The notes under the pieces were generated by a model. That model had not been told where the DNA came from, did not search any database, and was given only the letters and a program-made list of their open reading frames with translations. From the NCBI RefSeq assembly GCF_002210095.1, contig NZ_AQQR01000006.1:124001-188000 (forward strand): a stretch of 64,000 bases of DNA. Reading direction: 5' to 3'. The stretch comes from Marinibacterium profundimaris. GTDB lineage: Bacteria; Pseudomonadota; Alphaproteobacteria; Rhodobacterales; Rhodobacteraceae. Below are positions 53,095 to 63,832 of this stretch, piece by piece (positions within the stretch are counted from its first letter, which is position 1; every line of letters begins with the position of its first letter). The position numbers were made by a program, and so were the translations under genes.

Positions 53095-53506
53095 GGCGCT
53101 GAACTCAGTCGGAATGAGAAGCGCCGGATTGATCCGGGGCGTAGCGGGGAAGGCGAGAACGGAGCGCCACATGTGTCACCTTTAGATCGTGGATCATATG
53201 GCTTGCCAACGCTGTTATGCTTCAGGTTGTTCCGACGCTGATACAGATGCCGGCGCAAGTCCATCCCCGGCCGCTCGCCTTTTGGACGAAATTCGGCGGC
53301 GAATGCACCTTTGCCCGGTGGCGTGGAATCCGAGCAACAGGCGGCGGTGACAGCGGTTCCGAGACGGGTCGGCAACGGCCCGGCGAGGACCCTGCCACCG
53401 CGTCTTCGGAGCCTTGCTGACAAAGGGGGCGCGCGAGGATCCAGGCGGGGTCGCCTGGCCTCGCCGCCATGTCGCGCCGCGGCCCCTGTTGCCGCCCGGT
53501 CCGGTG
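53095..53506. other. 412-bp stretch between TerB copy 2 and pyrG
   Basis: Contains the expected promoter of the minus-strand TerB copy 2 and the pyrG 3' region. A slightly AT-richer patch lies at about 53165-53225. No gene, tRNA or clear terminator was recognised. Confidence 0.5.
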
Positions 53507-55150
53507 TCAGACCAGCCGCGAGGTTTCCTTCGCCGCCCGGATGAAATCGTCGAACAGCGGATGCGGCGCGAAGGGCTTGGATTTCAGTTCCGGGTGGAAC
53601 TGCACGCCCACGAACCACGGGTGATTGGCCCATTCCACGATCTCGGGCAGCCGGCCGTCGGGCGACATGCCCGAAAACTTCAGCCCCGCCTCTTCCAGCT
53701 TTTCGCGGTAGCGCAGGTCGACCTCGTAGCGGTGGCGGTGGCGTTCCTCGATCTGGGTGCAGCCGTAAATCCCGGCCACGCGCGATCCTTCGGTCAGCAT
53801 GGCGTCATAGGCGCCCAGGCGCATGGTGCCGCCCTTGTCGTCATCGACCTTGCGTTCGACCTTGTGATTGCCCTGCACCCATTCCTTCAGGTGATAGACC
53901 ACCGGCTCAAACCGTTTCTTGTCGGCCTCGTGATCGAATTCCTCCGATCCCGCCTTGGCGATGCCGGCCGCGTTGCGCGCCGCCTCGATCACCGCCATCT
54001 GCATGCCCAGGCAGATGCCAAGGTAGGGCACCTTATGCTCGCGCGCGAATTTCGCGGCGCGGATCTTGCCCTCGGTCCCGCGTTCGCCAAAGCCGCCGGG
54101 CACCAGGATCGCGTCGTAGCCTTCTAGGTAGGCCGCCGGGTCCTCGCGCTCGAAGAGCTCGGCGTCGACCCATTCCACGTTGACTTTCACGCGGTTCGAA
54201 ATACCGCCATGGGTCAGCGCCTCGGCAATGGATTTGTAGGCGTCTTCCAGCTGGGTGTACTTGCCGACGATGGCCACGCGCACGTCGCCTTCGGGATGGG
54301 CGATCCGGTCGGCCACGTCTTCCCAGATGTCCAGCTTCGGTTTGGGCGCCGGGTGGATCTGGAACGCGTCCAGCACCGCCTGGTCCAGCCCCTCGCGGTG
54401 ATAGACCAGCGGCGCCTCGTAGATGGATTTCAGGTCCAGCGCGGCGATCACCGCATCGGGGCGTACGTTGCAGAACAATGCCAGCTTCTCGCGCTCCTTG
54501 GCCGGGATCGGGCTTTCCGAGCGGCAGACCAGGATGTCGGGCGCCAGGCCGATGGAGCGCAGTTCCTTGACCGAGTGCTGGGTCGGCTTGGTCTTCAGCT
54601 CTCCGGACGCCTTGATGAAGGGCAGCAGCGTCAGATGCATGAAGATGCACTGGCCGCGCGGCTTGTCCTGGCTGAACTGGCGAATGGCTTCGAAGAAGGG
54701 CAGGCCCTCGATATCGCCGACGGTGCCGCCGATCTCGCAGAGCATGAAATCCACCTCGTCCTCGCCGATCGAAATGAAATCCTTGATCTCGTTGGTGACG
54801 TGCGGAATGACCTGGATCGTTTTGCCGAGGTAGTCGCCGCGGCGCTCCTTCTCGAGCACGTTGGAATAGATCCGGCCGGAGCTGACGCTGTCGGTCTTGC
54901 GCGCGGCGACGCCGGTGAAGCGTTCGTAATGGCCGAGGTCGAGGTCGGTCTCGGCCCCGTCATCGGTGACGAAGACCTCGCCATGTTCGAAGGGCGACAT
55001 CGTGCCCGGATCGACGTTCAGGTAGGGATCGAGCTTGCGCAGCCGGACCGAATAGCCCCGTGCCTGCAGAAGCGCCCCGAGTGCGGCCGAAGCCAGCCCC
55101 TTGCCGAGGGATGATACGACACCGCCTGTAATGAAAATGAAACGCGCCAT
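53507..55150 (-). CDS. pyrG: CTP synthase
   Basis: Makes CTP from UTP and glutamine with ATP. The 547-aa length is standard. The synthetase half begins [20 protein letters not shown], with [15 protein letters not shown]. The C-terminal glutamine amidotransferase has the Cys in [16 protein letters not shown] and the His/Glu pair in FHPELKSKP. It lies downstream of secG, the common alphaproteobacterial order, with a terminator-type hairpin between. Confidence 0.97.
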   Translation of the reverse strand: MARFIFITGGVVSSLGKGLASAALGALLQARGYSVRLRKLDPYLNVDPGTMSPFEHGEVFVTDDGAETDLDLGHYERFTGVAARKTDSVSSGRIYSNVLEKERRGDYLGKTIQVIPHVTNEIKDFISIGEDEVDFMLCEIGGTVGDIEGLPFFEAIRQFSQDKPRGQCIFMHLTLLPFIKASGELKTKPTQHSVKELRSIGLAPDILVCRSESPIPAKEREKLALFCNVRPDAVIAALDLKSIYEAPLVYHREGLDQAVLDAFQIHPAPKPKLDIWEDVADRIAHPEGDVRVAIVGKYTQLEDAYKSIAEALTHGGISNRVKVNVEWVDAELFEREDPAAYLEGYDAILVPGGFGERGTEGKIRAAKFAREHKVPYLGICLGMQMAVIEAARNAAGIAKAGSEEFDHEADKKRFEPVVYHLKEWVQGNHKVERKVDDDKGGTMRLGAYDAMLTEGSRVAGIYGCTQIEERHRHRYEVDLRYREKLEEAGLKFSGMSPDGRLPEIVEWANHPWFVGVQFHPELKSKPFAPHPLFDDFIRAAKETSRLV

Positions 55151-55268
55151 CTTTCGGCCGCCCCCGTGATTGAATGCGTATTATCTGCTCTGAGATAGCC
55201 TCAGCAGTGCCGGAACACCGCTTTACCACGGGATTTCATCCTAACAGGATTCGCCGGGCAAAGGCAAG

Positions 55269-55295
55269 AAAGCCGCTAGATGCTGTTGCGGCTTT
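55269..55295. terminator. Hairpin terminator between secG and pyrG
   Basis: AAAGCCGC and GCGGCTTT (8-bp stem, 11-nt loop) carry a TTTTT run on the plus strand and CTTGCCTTTG on the minus strand. It lies 100-130 bp after secG and should separate it from pyrG. Confidence 0.65.
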
Positions 55296-55396
55296 TTCGC
55301 GTGAGGCAAAGTGTTGTGGACACCCTCGGCCTGCCCGGGAAGGACCCCGGGACCGGCGCGGGCGCGTCCGTTGACGTTGATGTTATGGCCCGCCGA

Positions 55397-55765
55397 TCAG
55401 TCGGCGGTGGGTGCCAGCGGCGCGGTGTCATCCGTGCTCGGCGGCAGCAGGTCATCGGCCGAGGGCAGGGCCGGCGTGGTCGCCGGGCTGTCGTCCGTCC
55501 CGCCGATCGGCGCGCCGGCGCGGTCGATCACCGAGGTGCCGGCCGAGTTTTCGGCGGCCAGGATCGTCAGGATGATCGAGGTACAGATGAAGGCCGCCGC
55601 AAGGATCCAGGTCATCTTGGACATCGCGGTGGCCGCCGACCGGCCTGCCGTCGAGGGGCCCGACGATCCCATGCCAAGCCCGCCGCCCTCGGACCGCTGC
55701 ATCAGCACGATGCCGATCAGGCTCAGGGCCAGGAGGAGATGGATGATGAGAACGACGTTTTCCAT
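55397..55765 (-). CDS. secG: Protein translocase subunit SecG
   Basis: A 122-aa component of the SecYEG channel. The typical two transmembrane segments are near residues 4-20 ([18 protein letters not shown]) and 50-68 ([19 protein letters not shown]), separated by [14 protein letters not shown], the family signature. The C-terminal 50 residues are an acidic proline-rich extension common in this group. The start at 55765 is supported by this signature; the frame to 55822 is unused. It is divergent from the nitrile hydratase operon. Confidence 0.95.
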   Translation of the reverse strand: MENVVLIIHLLLALSLIGIVLMQRSEGGGLGMGSSGPSTAGRSAATAMSKMTWILAAAFICTSIILTILAAENSAGTSVIDRAGAPIGGTDDSPATTPALPSADDLLPPSTDDTAPLAPTAD

Positions 55766-55974
55766 GGGGCCCCGTTTGGGTTGGTCTTCCGGATAGCAGG
55801 CTGGATCTTGATCGCGCGACATGTAGGCAAAAGAGGATCGGGGGGCAAGGGAGGAATCGGGGAAGCCGTCGTCCGGGCGCAGCTGTGCCGTCGGGGCGAT
55901 GCCGGGGCAGGGACGCGGGCCGGCCTGTCCACTCCGGTCTTGCCCGGCGCACGGCGGCGGTTAAGGATGCCGCC

Positions 55975-56598
55975 ATGGCACATGACGATCCCGATCACCC
56001 CCATGCGCTCCTGCCGCCGGACCCGGCGCTGCGGGTTCGCGCGCTTGAAACGGTCCTGACGCGCAAGGGGCTGATCGACCCTGCCGCGCTGGACGCGATC
56101 ATCGACACCTATCAGAACCGGGTCGGCCCGAAGAACGGCGCCGCCGTGGTGGCCCGCGCCTGGAGCGATCCGGGCTTCCGCGCGGACCTGCTGGACGATG
56201 CGACGGCAGCGGTATCCGGGATGGGCTTTCACGGCCGGCAGGGTGAACACATCGTCGCGGTCGAGAACACGCCCGAGGTCCATAACATGGTCGTCTGCAC
56301 ATTGTGCAGCTGTTACCCGTGGCCCCTGCTGGGCGTGCCGCCGGCCTGGTACAAATCCGACGCCTATCGCGCCCGTGCGGTGCGCGAGCCGCGCAAGGTG
56401 CTGGCCGAGTTCGGCGTGACCCTGCCCGAGGAGACGGCGGTGCGCGTGTGGGATTCGACGGCCGAGGTCCGCTACCTCGTGCTGCCGATGCGGCCCAAGG
56501 GCACCGACGGGCTGTCCGAAGAGGCGCTGGCCGCGCTGGTCGGGCGTGACGCGATGATCGGCACGGCGCTGGCCTCGGCACCCGAGGGCGCGGCATGA
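55975..56598 (+). CDS. nthA: Nitrile hydratase alpha subunit, cobalt type
   Basis: Hydrates nitriles to amides. The 207-aa alpha subunit carries the metal claw [10 protein letters not shown] near residue 107; CTLCSC is the cobalt-type form (iron types have CSLCSC). [16 protein letters not shown] is the usual neighbouring block. The Met at 55975 begins [14 protein letters not shown]. It is the first gene of a three-gene operon with the beta subunit and accessory protein. No amidase gene is adjacent. Confidence 0.95.
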   Translation: MAHDDPDHPHALLPPDPALRVRALETVLTRKGLIDPAALDAIIDTYQNRVGPKNGAAVVARAWSDPGFRADLLDDATAAVSGMGFHGRQGEHIVAVENTPEVHNMVVCTLCSCYPWPLLGVPPAWYKSDAYRARAVREPRKVLAEFGVTLPEETAVRVWDSTAEVRYLVLPMRPKGTDGLSEEALAALVGRDAMIGTALASAPEGAA

Positions 56599-57278
56599 CC
56601 CGGGTACACGACATGGGCGGACGGTTCGGCGACGGGCCGGTCGACCCCACGGACCGCGCCTATCCGCCCCGGGCCGAGCCCTGGCAGACCCGCGCCCTGA
56701 CACTGACGCTGGCGGCCGGCGCGACGGGGCTTTGGAATATCGACATGTCGCGCCGCGCCCGGGAAGCCGTGGACCCGAAGGATTACGCGCGATTCTCTTA
56801 TTACGAGAAATGGCTGGCCGGCATGGCCGACCTGCTGGTCGAAACCGGCGCGGTCAGCCGCGAGGAGCTGGCCAGTGCGGGCGAAGGCCTTTCCCAATGT
56901 GATGAGCTCGACCCGAAGGCCCTGCGCGCCGAGGCGGTGCCCGGGGTTCTGGCGCGCGGCGGGCCGGCCGATCGGGACAGCGCGGTGATGCCGGTGTTCT
57001 CGCCCGGCGACGCGGTGATGACGCTGCGGCCGGCGGCCAACCGGCTGGTCGATGGCGGCCACACCCGCCTGCCGGCCTATGCCGCCGGCGCGCGCGGGCG
57101 GGTGCTGCGCTGCCATGGCGCCCATGTGCTGCCCGACAGCAACGCGCACGGGCTGGGTGAGGCGCCGGAGCCGCTTTACGCGGTGGCCTTTGCCGCATCT
57201 GAGCTGTGGGCCGCGCCGGAACATCCCCGGGACGAGGTTGTGCTGGATCTGTGGCAAAGCTACCTCTGCCCCGCATGA
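56595..57278 (+). CDS. nthB: Nitrile hydratase beta subunit
   Basis: A 227-aa partner subunit of the heterodimer. [17 protein letters not shown] is the family N-terminus, [16 protein letters not shown] is in the helical half, and the C-terminal beta-barrel contains [15 protein letters not shown] and [13 protein letters not shown]. The start overlaps the alpha stop by 4 nt (ATGA), so the chains are probably made in equal amounts. The accessory gene overlaps its stop in the same way. Confidence 0.95.
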   Translation: MTRVHDMGGRFGDGPVDPTDRAYPPRAEPWQTRALTLTLAAGATGLWNIDMSRRAREAVDPKDYARFSYYEKWLAGMADLLVETGAVSREELASAGEGLSQCDELDPKALRAEAVPGVLARGGPADRDSAVMPVFSPGDAVMTLRPAANRLVDGGHTRLPAYAAGARGRVLRCHGAHVLPDSNAHGLGEAPEPLYAVAFAASELWAAPEHPRDEVVLDLWQSYLCPA

Positions 57279-57595
57279 GCGCCCGGCCCGACCCCGTCTT
57301 TGCCGAGCCCTGGCATGCGCAGCTTTTCGCGCTGACGGTGCATCTGAACGAACAGGGGCTCTTTGCCTGGCCCGACTGGGCCGCGCGCTTCGGCGCGACG
57401 CTGAAGCGGCACGGGCTGTCCAGGGAGCTGGACGGCGGTGACGATTACTTTGCGGCCTGGCTCGAGACGCTCGAGGCGCTGCTGGACGAGGCGGGCGCCG
57501 CGCCGGGGTCGGTGGTCGAGGATCTGCGCGCGGCCTGGGAACGGGCCTACCTGATGACACCCCATGGGGATCCGGTGCACCTGGCGGAGAGCTGA
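57275..57595 (+). CDS. Nitrile hydratase accessory protein
   Basis: A 106-aa protein homologous to the nitrile hydratase beta-subunit N-terminus and to the P14K/NHase activator that helps insert cobalt. FAEPWHAQLFALTVHLNEQG and FAAWLETLEALLDE are the conserved features. The ATG at 57275 overlaps the beta stop (ATGA). Its end is followed directly by the family B hairpin at 57596, which probably terminates the operon. Confidence 0.9.
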   Translation: MSARPDPVFAEPWHAQLFALTVHLNEQGLFAWPDWAARFGATLKRHGLSRELDGGDDYFAAWLETLEALLDEAGAAPGSVVEDLRAAWERAYLMTPHGDPVHLAES

Positions 57596-57648
57596 GGATC
57601 GCCTCCGGACCGCTCCCGCCCACCCACCCCGCGCTCCGGAGGCGATCC
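57596..57648. repeat. Hairpin, dispersed repeat family B copy 2
   Basis: GGATCGCCTCCGGA (57596-57609) and TCCGGAGGCGATCC (57635-57648) are a perfect 14-bp stem. Loop sequence CGCTCCCGCCCACCCACCCCGCGC is near-identical to copy 1 at 33422. The stem differs at one pair (C-G in place of G-C), a compensated change. It starts right after the NHase accessory stop and is likely its terminator. Confidence 0.8.
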
Positions 57649-57849
57649 GGCAGGGCCCAGGCGCACCGCTTGGGGCCGAGGGCAGGGCGCGTCTCGCGGG
57701 GTGGGCGGGCGGGAGCGTGACGCGCCCTGCCCGGTGTCGGGGCCGCGACACAGACCCGCCATGCGCCCGTCAATCCGAAATTCCGGTTTCGCTGACGGCG
57801 CCCCACCGATATAGGGGCCGGGTTCAAACCCCAGAAGCGGGAGAAGGTC

Positions 57850-59142
<1,293 letters not shown>

Positions 59143-59158
59143 CCAAAGCGGACCAACG

Positions 59159-59404
59159 ATGACCGACAAGCCCGCCCTGAGCTACAAGGCCCGCCGCCGC
59201 TGGGCGCTGGTGATCCTGCTCGTCGGCCTGCCGCTTTACGCGGTGGTGGCGGTGAGCGTGATGAACTGGCTCGGCCGGCCGCCGATCCTGGTGGAATTGC
59301 TGGTCTATGTCGTGCTGGGCGTGCTTTGGGCGCTGCCCTTCCGGTTCATCTTCCGGGGCGTGGGCAAGGACGATCCGGGATCGGATGATCCGCCGGCCCC
59401 GTGA
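59159..59404 (+). CDS. DUF2842 small membrane protein
   Basis: An 81-aa inner-membrane protein with two hydrophobic segments (WALVILLVGLPLYAVVAVSV and ILVELLVYVVLGVLWALPF) and the terminal FIFRGVGKDDPGSDDP. DUF2842 genes commonly follow purA in Rhodobacteraceae; no function is established. It lies 16 bp after purA and shares its strong terminator. Confidence 0.85.
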   Translation: MTDKPALSYKARRRWALVILLVGLPLYAVVAVSVMNWLGRPPILVELLVYVVLGVLWALPFRFIFRGVGKDDPGSDDPPAP

Positions 59405-59450
59405 TACTGCGAACGGCCCTGCCGGGGGCATCGAGACTGAAAGAAAGAAA

Positions 59451-59485
59451 AGCGCCCTGCCGGATCTCCCGCAGGGCGCTTTTTC
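59451..59485. terminator. Bidirectional intrinsic terminator after the purA operon
   Basis: AGCGCCCTGC and GCAGGGCGCT form a 10-bp stem with a 10-nt loop and TTTTT on the plus strand; on the minus strand the upstream AAAAGAAAG gives a T-rich tail. It serves the purA-DUF2842 transcript and the convergent 772-aa gene. Confidence 0.9.
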
Positions 59486-59531
59486 ATGCCGGCGTCTTGA
59501 TCTCGGGACGCGGCGCCTGGGCGCCGGTGTC

Positions 59532-61850
59532 TCAGCCCGTCGCCTTGTGGGCCGGGCGATAGCCGATCTGTTCGGAGGCGGTGAACCGCCCGCCCGAGGT
59601 CTTCTCGATTTTTCCTTCGCGCAGCAGCTGGCCGAAGGTGCGCAGCCCGTCCTCGCGGTTGAACCCGGTGGTCGAGGCCTGCTTGACGCGGGTCATCAGC
59701 TGCGGGCGCGAGAATTGCTCCCAGCCCTCCACGAAGGACATGTAGGCGGCGGCAGCTTCCAGCAGCTCGCTCAGCTCGCGCGCGCCGACCTCGTTGGCGA
59801 AGGCTGCAAAGCCGCCCGGGGTGCCGCCTTCGGGGTCCGACACGGCCTGGGCCGCGACGCGGCGCGGGCGGATCGGGCCGCGCTGGGGCCGGGTCGTGTC
59901 TGCATCGACGCGCTGTTCGGCCACCAACTTCAGCGGCGCGGCGCGATCCGCGGTCTCGGGGCGGCGCGGACGGCTGCCGATGCCGGAGGTTTCGGGGCGG
60001 CGCGGGCGCACGACGCTGGCCAGATCCTCGCGATAGGCCTCGTCCTCGCGCGGCAGGAGCCGCTTCGCACCCTCTTCTGCGCCCAGCGTTTCCTCTGCCT
60101 CGGCGGCGGCGACGGCGGCGCGCAGATGCGAATAGGCCTCGCGGCGCGACGAGGATTCGGGCTCGTGCATCTTGGTGTCGGCTTCGGCCATCAGCCGGTT
60201 CACGTCGGGCCGCGCGCCCTCGATCACCTCGGAGCCCCGGTGGCGGTCGTGGCGTTCGGCACTGGTCCGCACTCGCGGAGCCTTTTCGTCGGGCGGGTTC
60301 AGCGCGGCCTGCGCCTCTGCCAGTTCGGCGGCAACGGCGTCAAGCTCAGCCTGCAGGTCCGCCTCGTCCGCGGCCGACAGCGAGGATTTCAGCTGTTCGG
60401 GTTCGGCGGCCGGCTCTTTCGCGGCAGACGCATCCGGCGCGGGCGCATCGGCTGTCGCGGCGGTCTCCTCGACCTCTTCCAAAGTGCCCGATGCAACGGC
60501 CTCTTCCAGGGCGGCGCGCTTGACCTTGATGACACGGGTCACCGGGCCGCTGGCGGCGGCCTGAACGCCCGCTTCCACGGCATCGCCGCGCGGGCCCAGC
60601 TCTCCGAGGATGTTCCGGATGGCCTCGTCGTCGGCCTGGTCGTCCTCGTCGTCCCTGTCCCAGTCGATGGTGCGGAAGACGTTGGCCTCGTCCTCTTCGG
60701 GCGTCTCGGCGGTGTCCGCATCGGTGGCGTCCCGGGTCTTGGGGGCGTCGGCCGGATCGGCAGCATAGGTGGAGGTCAGCGTGAGCGGTTCGACCTCGGC
60801 CATCTCGGCGGAGGGGGCGGGCACATCCTCGGGGTCGGGTTGCAGCGGTGCGTCCAGCTCGAAGGCTTCGGCGGACAGCTCTTCGGGCGTGTCGCCGGCA
60901 TCCTCGCCGGCGGTCTCGTTCAGCGGTGCGGCGAAGGCCTCCTCGTAGGCGGCATCACTGGCCGCGTAATCCGCCTCGTAGGCGTCGTCGAGGCTGTCGG
61001 AAAAGCTGTCATCGATCGGCGCATCGGCCATGTCCCGGGGGGCATAGGTCGACGATTGCGGCGCGTAGAGCGCTGTGCTGACGGCGTCGAGCGTGCTTTC
61101 GTCGGGATCGATCGCTTCGGCCGCTGCGGCGAGGATCTCTTCCTCCCGGGCGGTGTCGGCCAGTTCGGCCGCCTGCGCCGGCAGATCCGCGCCGACGGTC
61201 CCCGGGGTCGGGTCTGCCTGTTCGAAACTGCCGTATTGGGTGTTCTCGAAAGAGGTGACGTTGCCCCCGGTCCCCGGTGCCGGGGCCGCGTCGAAGGCGG
61301 TCTCTTCGATCTCGGGCGCGGTTGTCTCCTTGCGGTCGACCACGGCGCGGATCCGGGCGAGCTTGTCAGCGAGGTTGTCGGCCATGGGCGCCAGCACGAC
61401 CCGTGCGTCGACATCTTCGGCCTCGGGCATGTCCTCGGCGGTATCGTCCTGCACAAGGTCTTCGGGGTAGGCGGTGCCGGAGGGCATGTGCGCCGCTTCG
61501 GCCGGGGCTCCGGGGGCCGTGGCGGGGGACGCCGGCTGCGCGGCCACGGGGGCGGCGGGGGCCGGAGCAGGCTGTGGCGCAGGCGCCGGGGCGGGGTCCG
61601 TCGCGCGCAGCAGGATACCGGTGCCGTCGCTGTGGGCATCGACCCGGCGCGAGATCTCGCGCTGGGCGATTCGGGCCAGCATGTCGGCATCGGGCTGCGG
61701 CGGCTCGGCCCCGAAGTAGCGGTCGTCGGCGGCCAGGTCGCGGAAATACTCCGCTATGGCCTTCATCGTGCCGAAGGCGTCGTCGAACCCTTCCAATGTG
61801 CAGGAAAACGTCCCATAGGATACCGTCAGGATCTTGTTCGTCTGCACCAT
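59532..61850 (-). CDS. Large acidic conserved protein with disordered centre
   Basis: A 772-aa protein of unknown role (relatives are sometimes labelled chemotaxis protein CheA without CheA domains). The N-terminal 55 residues (MVQTNKILTVSYGTFSCTLE, then GFDDAFGTMKAIAEYFRDLA) and the C-terminal 80 residues (LSELLEAAAAYMSFVEGWEQ, then FNREDGLRTFGQLLREGKIE) are conserved-looking. The 600-residue centre is Ala/Glu/Asp/Pro-rich and probably disordered. A short basic repeat RPRRPET occurs twice. The ATG at 61850 is preceded by GAGGATGAG. The frame to 62138 is a shadow of the thiamine kinase gene. Confidence 0.78.
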   Translation of the reverse strand: MVQTNKILTVSYGTFSCTLEGFDDAFGTMKAIAEYFRDLAADDRYFGAEPPQPDADMLARIAQREISRRVDAHSDGTGILLRATDPAPAPAPQPAPAPAAPVAAQPASPATAPGAPAEAAHMPSGTAYPEDLVQDDTAEDMPEAEDVDARVVLAPMADNLADKLARIRAVVDRKETTAPEIEETAFDAAPAPGTGGNVTSFENTQYGSFEQADPTPGTVGADLPAQAAELADTAREEEILAAAAEAIDPDESTLDAVSTALYAPQSSTYAPRDMADAPIDDSFSDSLDDAYEADYAASDAAYEEAFAAPLNETAGEDAGDTPEELSAEAFELDAPLQPDPEDVPAPSAEMAEVEPLTLTSTYAADPADAPKTRDATDADTAETPEEDEANVFRTIDWDRDDEDDQADDEAIRNILGELGPRGDAVEAGVQAAASGPVTRVIKVKRAALEEAVASGTLEEVEETAATADAPAPDASAAKEPAAEPEQLKSSLSAADEADLQAELDAVAAELAEAQAALNPPDEKAPRVRTSAERHDRHRGSEVIEGARPDVNRLMAEADTKMHEPESSSRREAYSHLRAAVAAAEAEETLGAEEGAKRLLPREDEAYREDLASVVRPRRPETSGIGSRPRRPETADRAAPLKLVAEQRVDADTTRPQRGPIRPRRVAAQAVSDPEGGTPGGFAAFANEVGARELSELLEAAAAYMSFVEGWEQFSRPQLMTRVKQASTTGFNREDGLRTFGQLLREGKIEKTSGGRFTASEQIGYRPAHKATG

Positions 61851-61994
61851 TTTCTCATCCTCATCAGCTCGGCCTCGTCTCCATGGCACCCATTTACCAA
61901 CATAGTCGCGGCGGGAGCGGATCGAATCTGTGCTGAAACACGTATCATTTCGTGGCCAAATTATGGCCGTTTCCCAAAACTGCATTAAGATCGC
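61851..61994. promoter_or_regulatory. Divergent promoter region, acidic protein / thiamine diphosphokinase
   Basis: 144 bp between divergent starts, AT-richer than surroundings (ATCATTTCGTGGCCAAATTATGG near 61945-61967). No TPP riboswitch conserved box (CTGAGA) was seen. The promoters could not be assigned precisely. Confidence 0.35.
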
Positions 61995-62684
61995 ATGACC
62001 GAAACACTTGTCGAAACACCCGATCTGGTCACTCTCGTGGGAGGAGGCGACGTCTCGGCGGAAGATCTGGACCTCGCGTTGTCCCATGCCCCGGTGCTTG
62101 TCGCTGCCGATAGTGGCGCGGATGCGGCTCTGGCGCAAGGGAGGGCCCCGGTCGCGGTGATCGGGGATCTCGATTCCCTGTCAGACAGGGCGCGGGCAAC
62201 GCTGGGAGAGCAGCGTCTGCATCACCTGCCAGAGCAGGAAAGCACGGATTTCGACAAGGCGCTGCGCAGCATCGCGGCGCCGATGGTTCTGGCGGTGGGC
62301 TTTCTGGGCGCGCGCGTGGATCACCAGCTGGCGGTGTTCAACGTGCTGGTCCGGCGCGCGGACCTGCCCTGCGTGCTGATCGGCCCCGAAGAGGTGGTCT
62401 TTGCCGCCCCGCCCGCCATCGCGCTGGCGCTGGCGCTCGAGGCGGGCGATGTCGTCTCGCTGTTCCCGATGCGGCAGGTGACGGGCCGGTCGAGCGGGCT
62501 GACCTGGCCCATCGAGGGGCTGGACTTTGCCCCCGACGGGCGTGTCGGCACATCGAACCGGGCCGACGGGGCCGCGGTGCTGGAATTCGACGGGCCCGGC
62601 ATGCTGGTCATCCTGCCGCGCAACCGGCTGGAGACGGTGATCACTGCGCTGGCTTCTCCGCAGGCTCCATCTCGGGCTCGGTGA
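61995..62684 (+). CDS. Thiamine diphosphokinase
   Basis: Transfers pyrophosphate from ATP to thiamine. The 229-aa protein has VAADSGADAALAQGRAPVAVIGDLDSLSD (ADSGAD and GDLDS metal/nucleotide motifs), QESTDFDKALRS and the C-terminal thiamine-binding block RSSGLTWPIEGLDF with GTSNRAD. Start ATG at 61995 fits. The 3' end overlaps the convergent DMT gene by 44 nt. Confidence 0.92.
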   Translation: MTETLVETPDLVTLVGGGDVSAEDLDLALSHAPVLVAADSGADAALAQGRAPVAVIGDLDSLSDRARATLGEQRLHHLPEQESTDFDKALRSIAAPMVLAVGFLGARVDHQLAVFNVLVRRADLPCVLIGPEEVVFAAPPAIALALALEAGDVVSLFPMRQVTGRSSGLTWPIEGLDFAPDGRVGTSNRADGAAVLEFDGPGMLVILPRNRLETVITALASPQAPSRAR

Positions 62685-63582
62685 GCCGGGCGCGGGCGCG
62701 CTGGGTCGCCTGTTCGCGCATCACCACGTAAAGCCCGGCGCCCACGGTGATCAGGATCCCGACCGTGGCCATGGTATTGGGCAGGTCGCCGAAGATCGCG
62801 AAACCGGCGATCGTCGCCACCGGGATCTCAAGGTATTGCATCGGCGCCAGCGTGGCCGAGGGCGCGAAGCGCAGCGCCCAGGTCATCAGCAGATGCGCGC
62901 CGGTGCCCAATGCACCGATCGCCAACAGCAGCCAGACCGAATCCGGCGGCAGCGCGGTCAGGTCGATCTCGTGCCCATCCAGATGGGTGGCAACGACGAA
63001 GGGCAGGATCAGGATGGTGGCCATGAGCCCGTTGACGGCCTGCAGCCCGATCGGATCGGTGGCGTGTGCGATCCGGCGGGTGATCAGCATGAAGAAGGAG
63101 AAGGTGACCGCCACGCCCACCGGCAGCAGCGCGTACCAGCCGACATCGGCAAAGCTGGGCTGGATCACCAGCAACGTGCCGACGAAGCCGGCGCCGCAGG
63201 CCAGCAGCCGCCGCGGGCCCACCTCTTCTCCCAGAAGCCAGTGGCCAAGCAGAAGCATCAGGAAGGGCATCACGAAGGCGATGGCAACGGCATCGGCCAG
63301 CGGCATGAATTTCAGCGCGGTGAACATCGCACCGATCCCGGCCATGTGCAGGCAGGTCCGGACCCAGGCCAGCCGCAGGACCAGCCCCTGCATCCGCCAT
63401 GTCCGCCCGGTCGCCGCGACCAGCGGAATCAGGATCGCTGCCTGCATCGCGAAGCGGATCAGCAGCAGTTCGGTGATGCCGACGCGCGTTCCCAGAAGCT
63501 TGGCCGTGGCATCGCCAAGCGGCGCCACCACGCAGAAGCCAAGCATGAGAAGAATGCCCAGGACGGGCCGATCCGTTTGCAT
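62641..63582 (-). CDS. DMT-superfamily (EamA) transporter
   Basis: A 313-aa inner-membrane protein with about ten transmembrane segments in two EamA repeats (PLGDATAKLLGTRVGITELL in the first half, GALGTGAHLLMTWALRFAP in the second). The start at 63582 (MQTDRPVLGILLML) lies at the head of TM1; 63618 is an alternative. The C-terminal tail is charged. It resembles the RhaT/YdcZ-like S-adenosylmethionine or drug exporters of alphaproteobacteria, but substrate is unknown. Convergent overlap with the thiamine gene. Confidence 0.88.
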   Translation of the reverse strand: MQTDRPVLGILLMLGFCVVAPLGDATAKLLGTRVGITELLLIRFAMQAAILIPLVAATGRTWRMQGLVLRLAWVRTCLHMAGIGAMFTALKFMPLADAVAIAFVMPFLMLLLGHWLLGEEVGPRRLLACGAGFVGTLLVIQPSFADVGWYALLPVGVAVTFSFFMLITRRIAHATDPIGLQAVNGLMATILILPFVVATHLDGHEIDLTALPPDSVWLLLAIGALGTGAHLLMTWALRFAPSATLAPMQYLEIPVATIAGFAIFGDLPNTMATVGILITVGAGLYVVMREQATQRARARLTEPEMEPAEKPAQ

Positions 63583-63832
63583 GGCAACGACGCTAGGAAG
63601 AGGGCCGTCCGAATGCAAGCAGGGGTTGTTCTGACGTAGGGGCGGAATTTCTGGAATTGAAAAGTCTTCGGCGGGAATACGCCGTTTCGTTCACGTACGG
63701 GCCTCGTGATCACGACAATCCTACGCGGTCAGGAGGAAAGCGTCTGCCCGGAGCGGGGCCCGCGCCCCGGGACGGCCCCAACACTCCTGGCGACTCTCCG
63801 GGCCTGATCGCAGCGCCGGGGCGCGCCTGACG

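Noticed and set aside
52645-53172. Longer start for TerB copy 2 at 53172
   Set aside because: The extra 26 residues do not match copy 1, whereas the start at 53094 gives a matching N-terminus.
61851-61994. TPP riboswitch before the thiamine diphosphokinase gene
   Set aside because: The conserved thi-box elements (CTGAGA and ACCTGA) were not found in this divergent promoter region.
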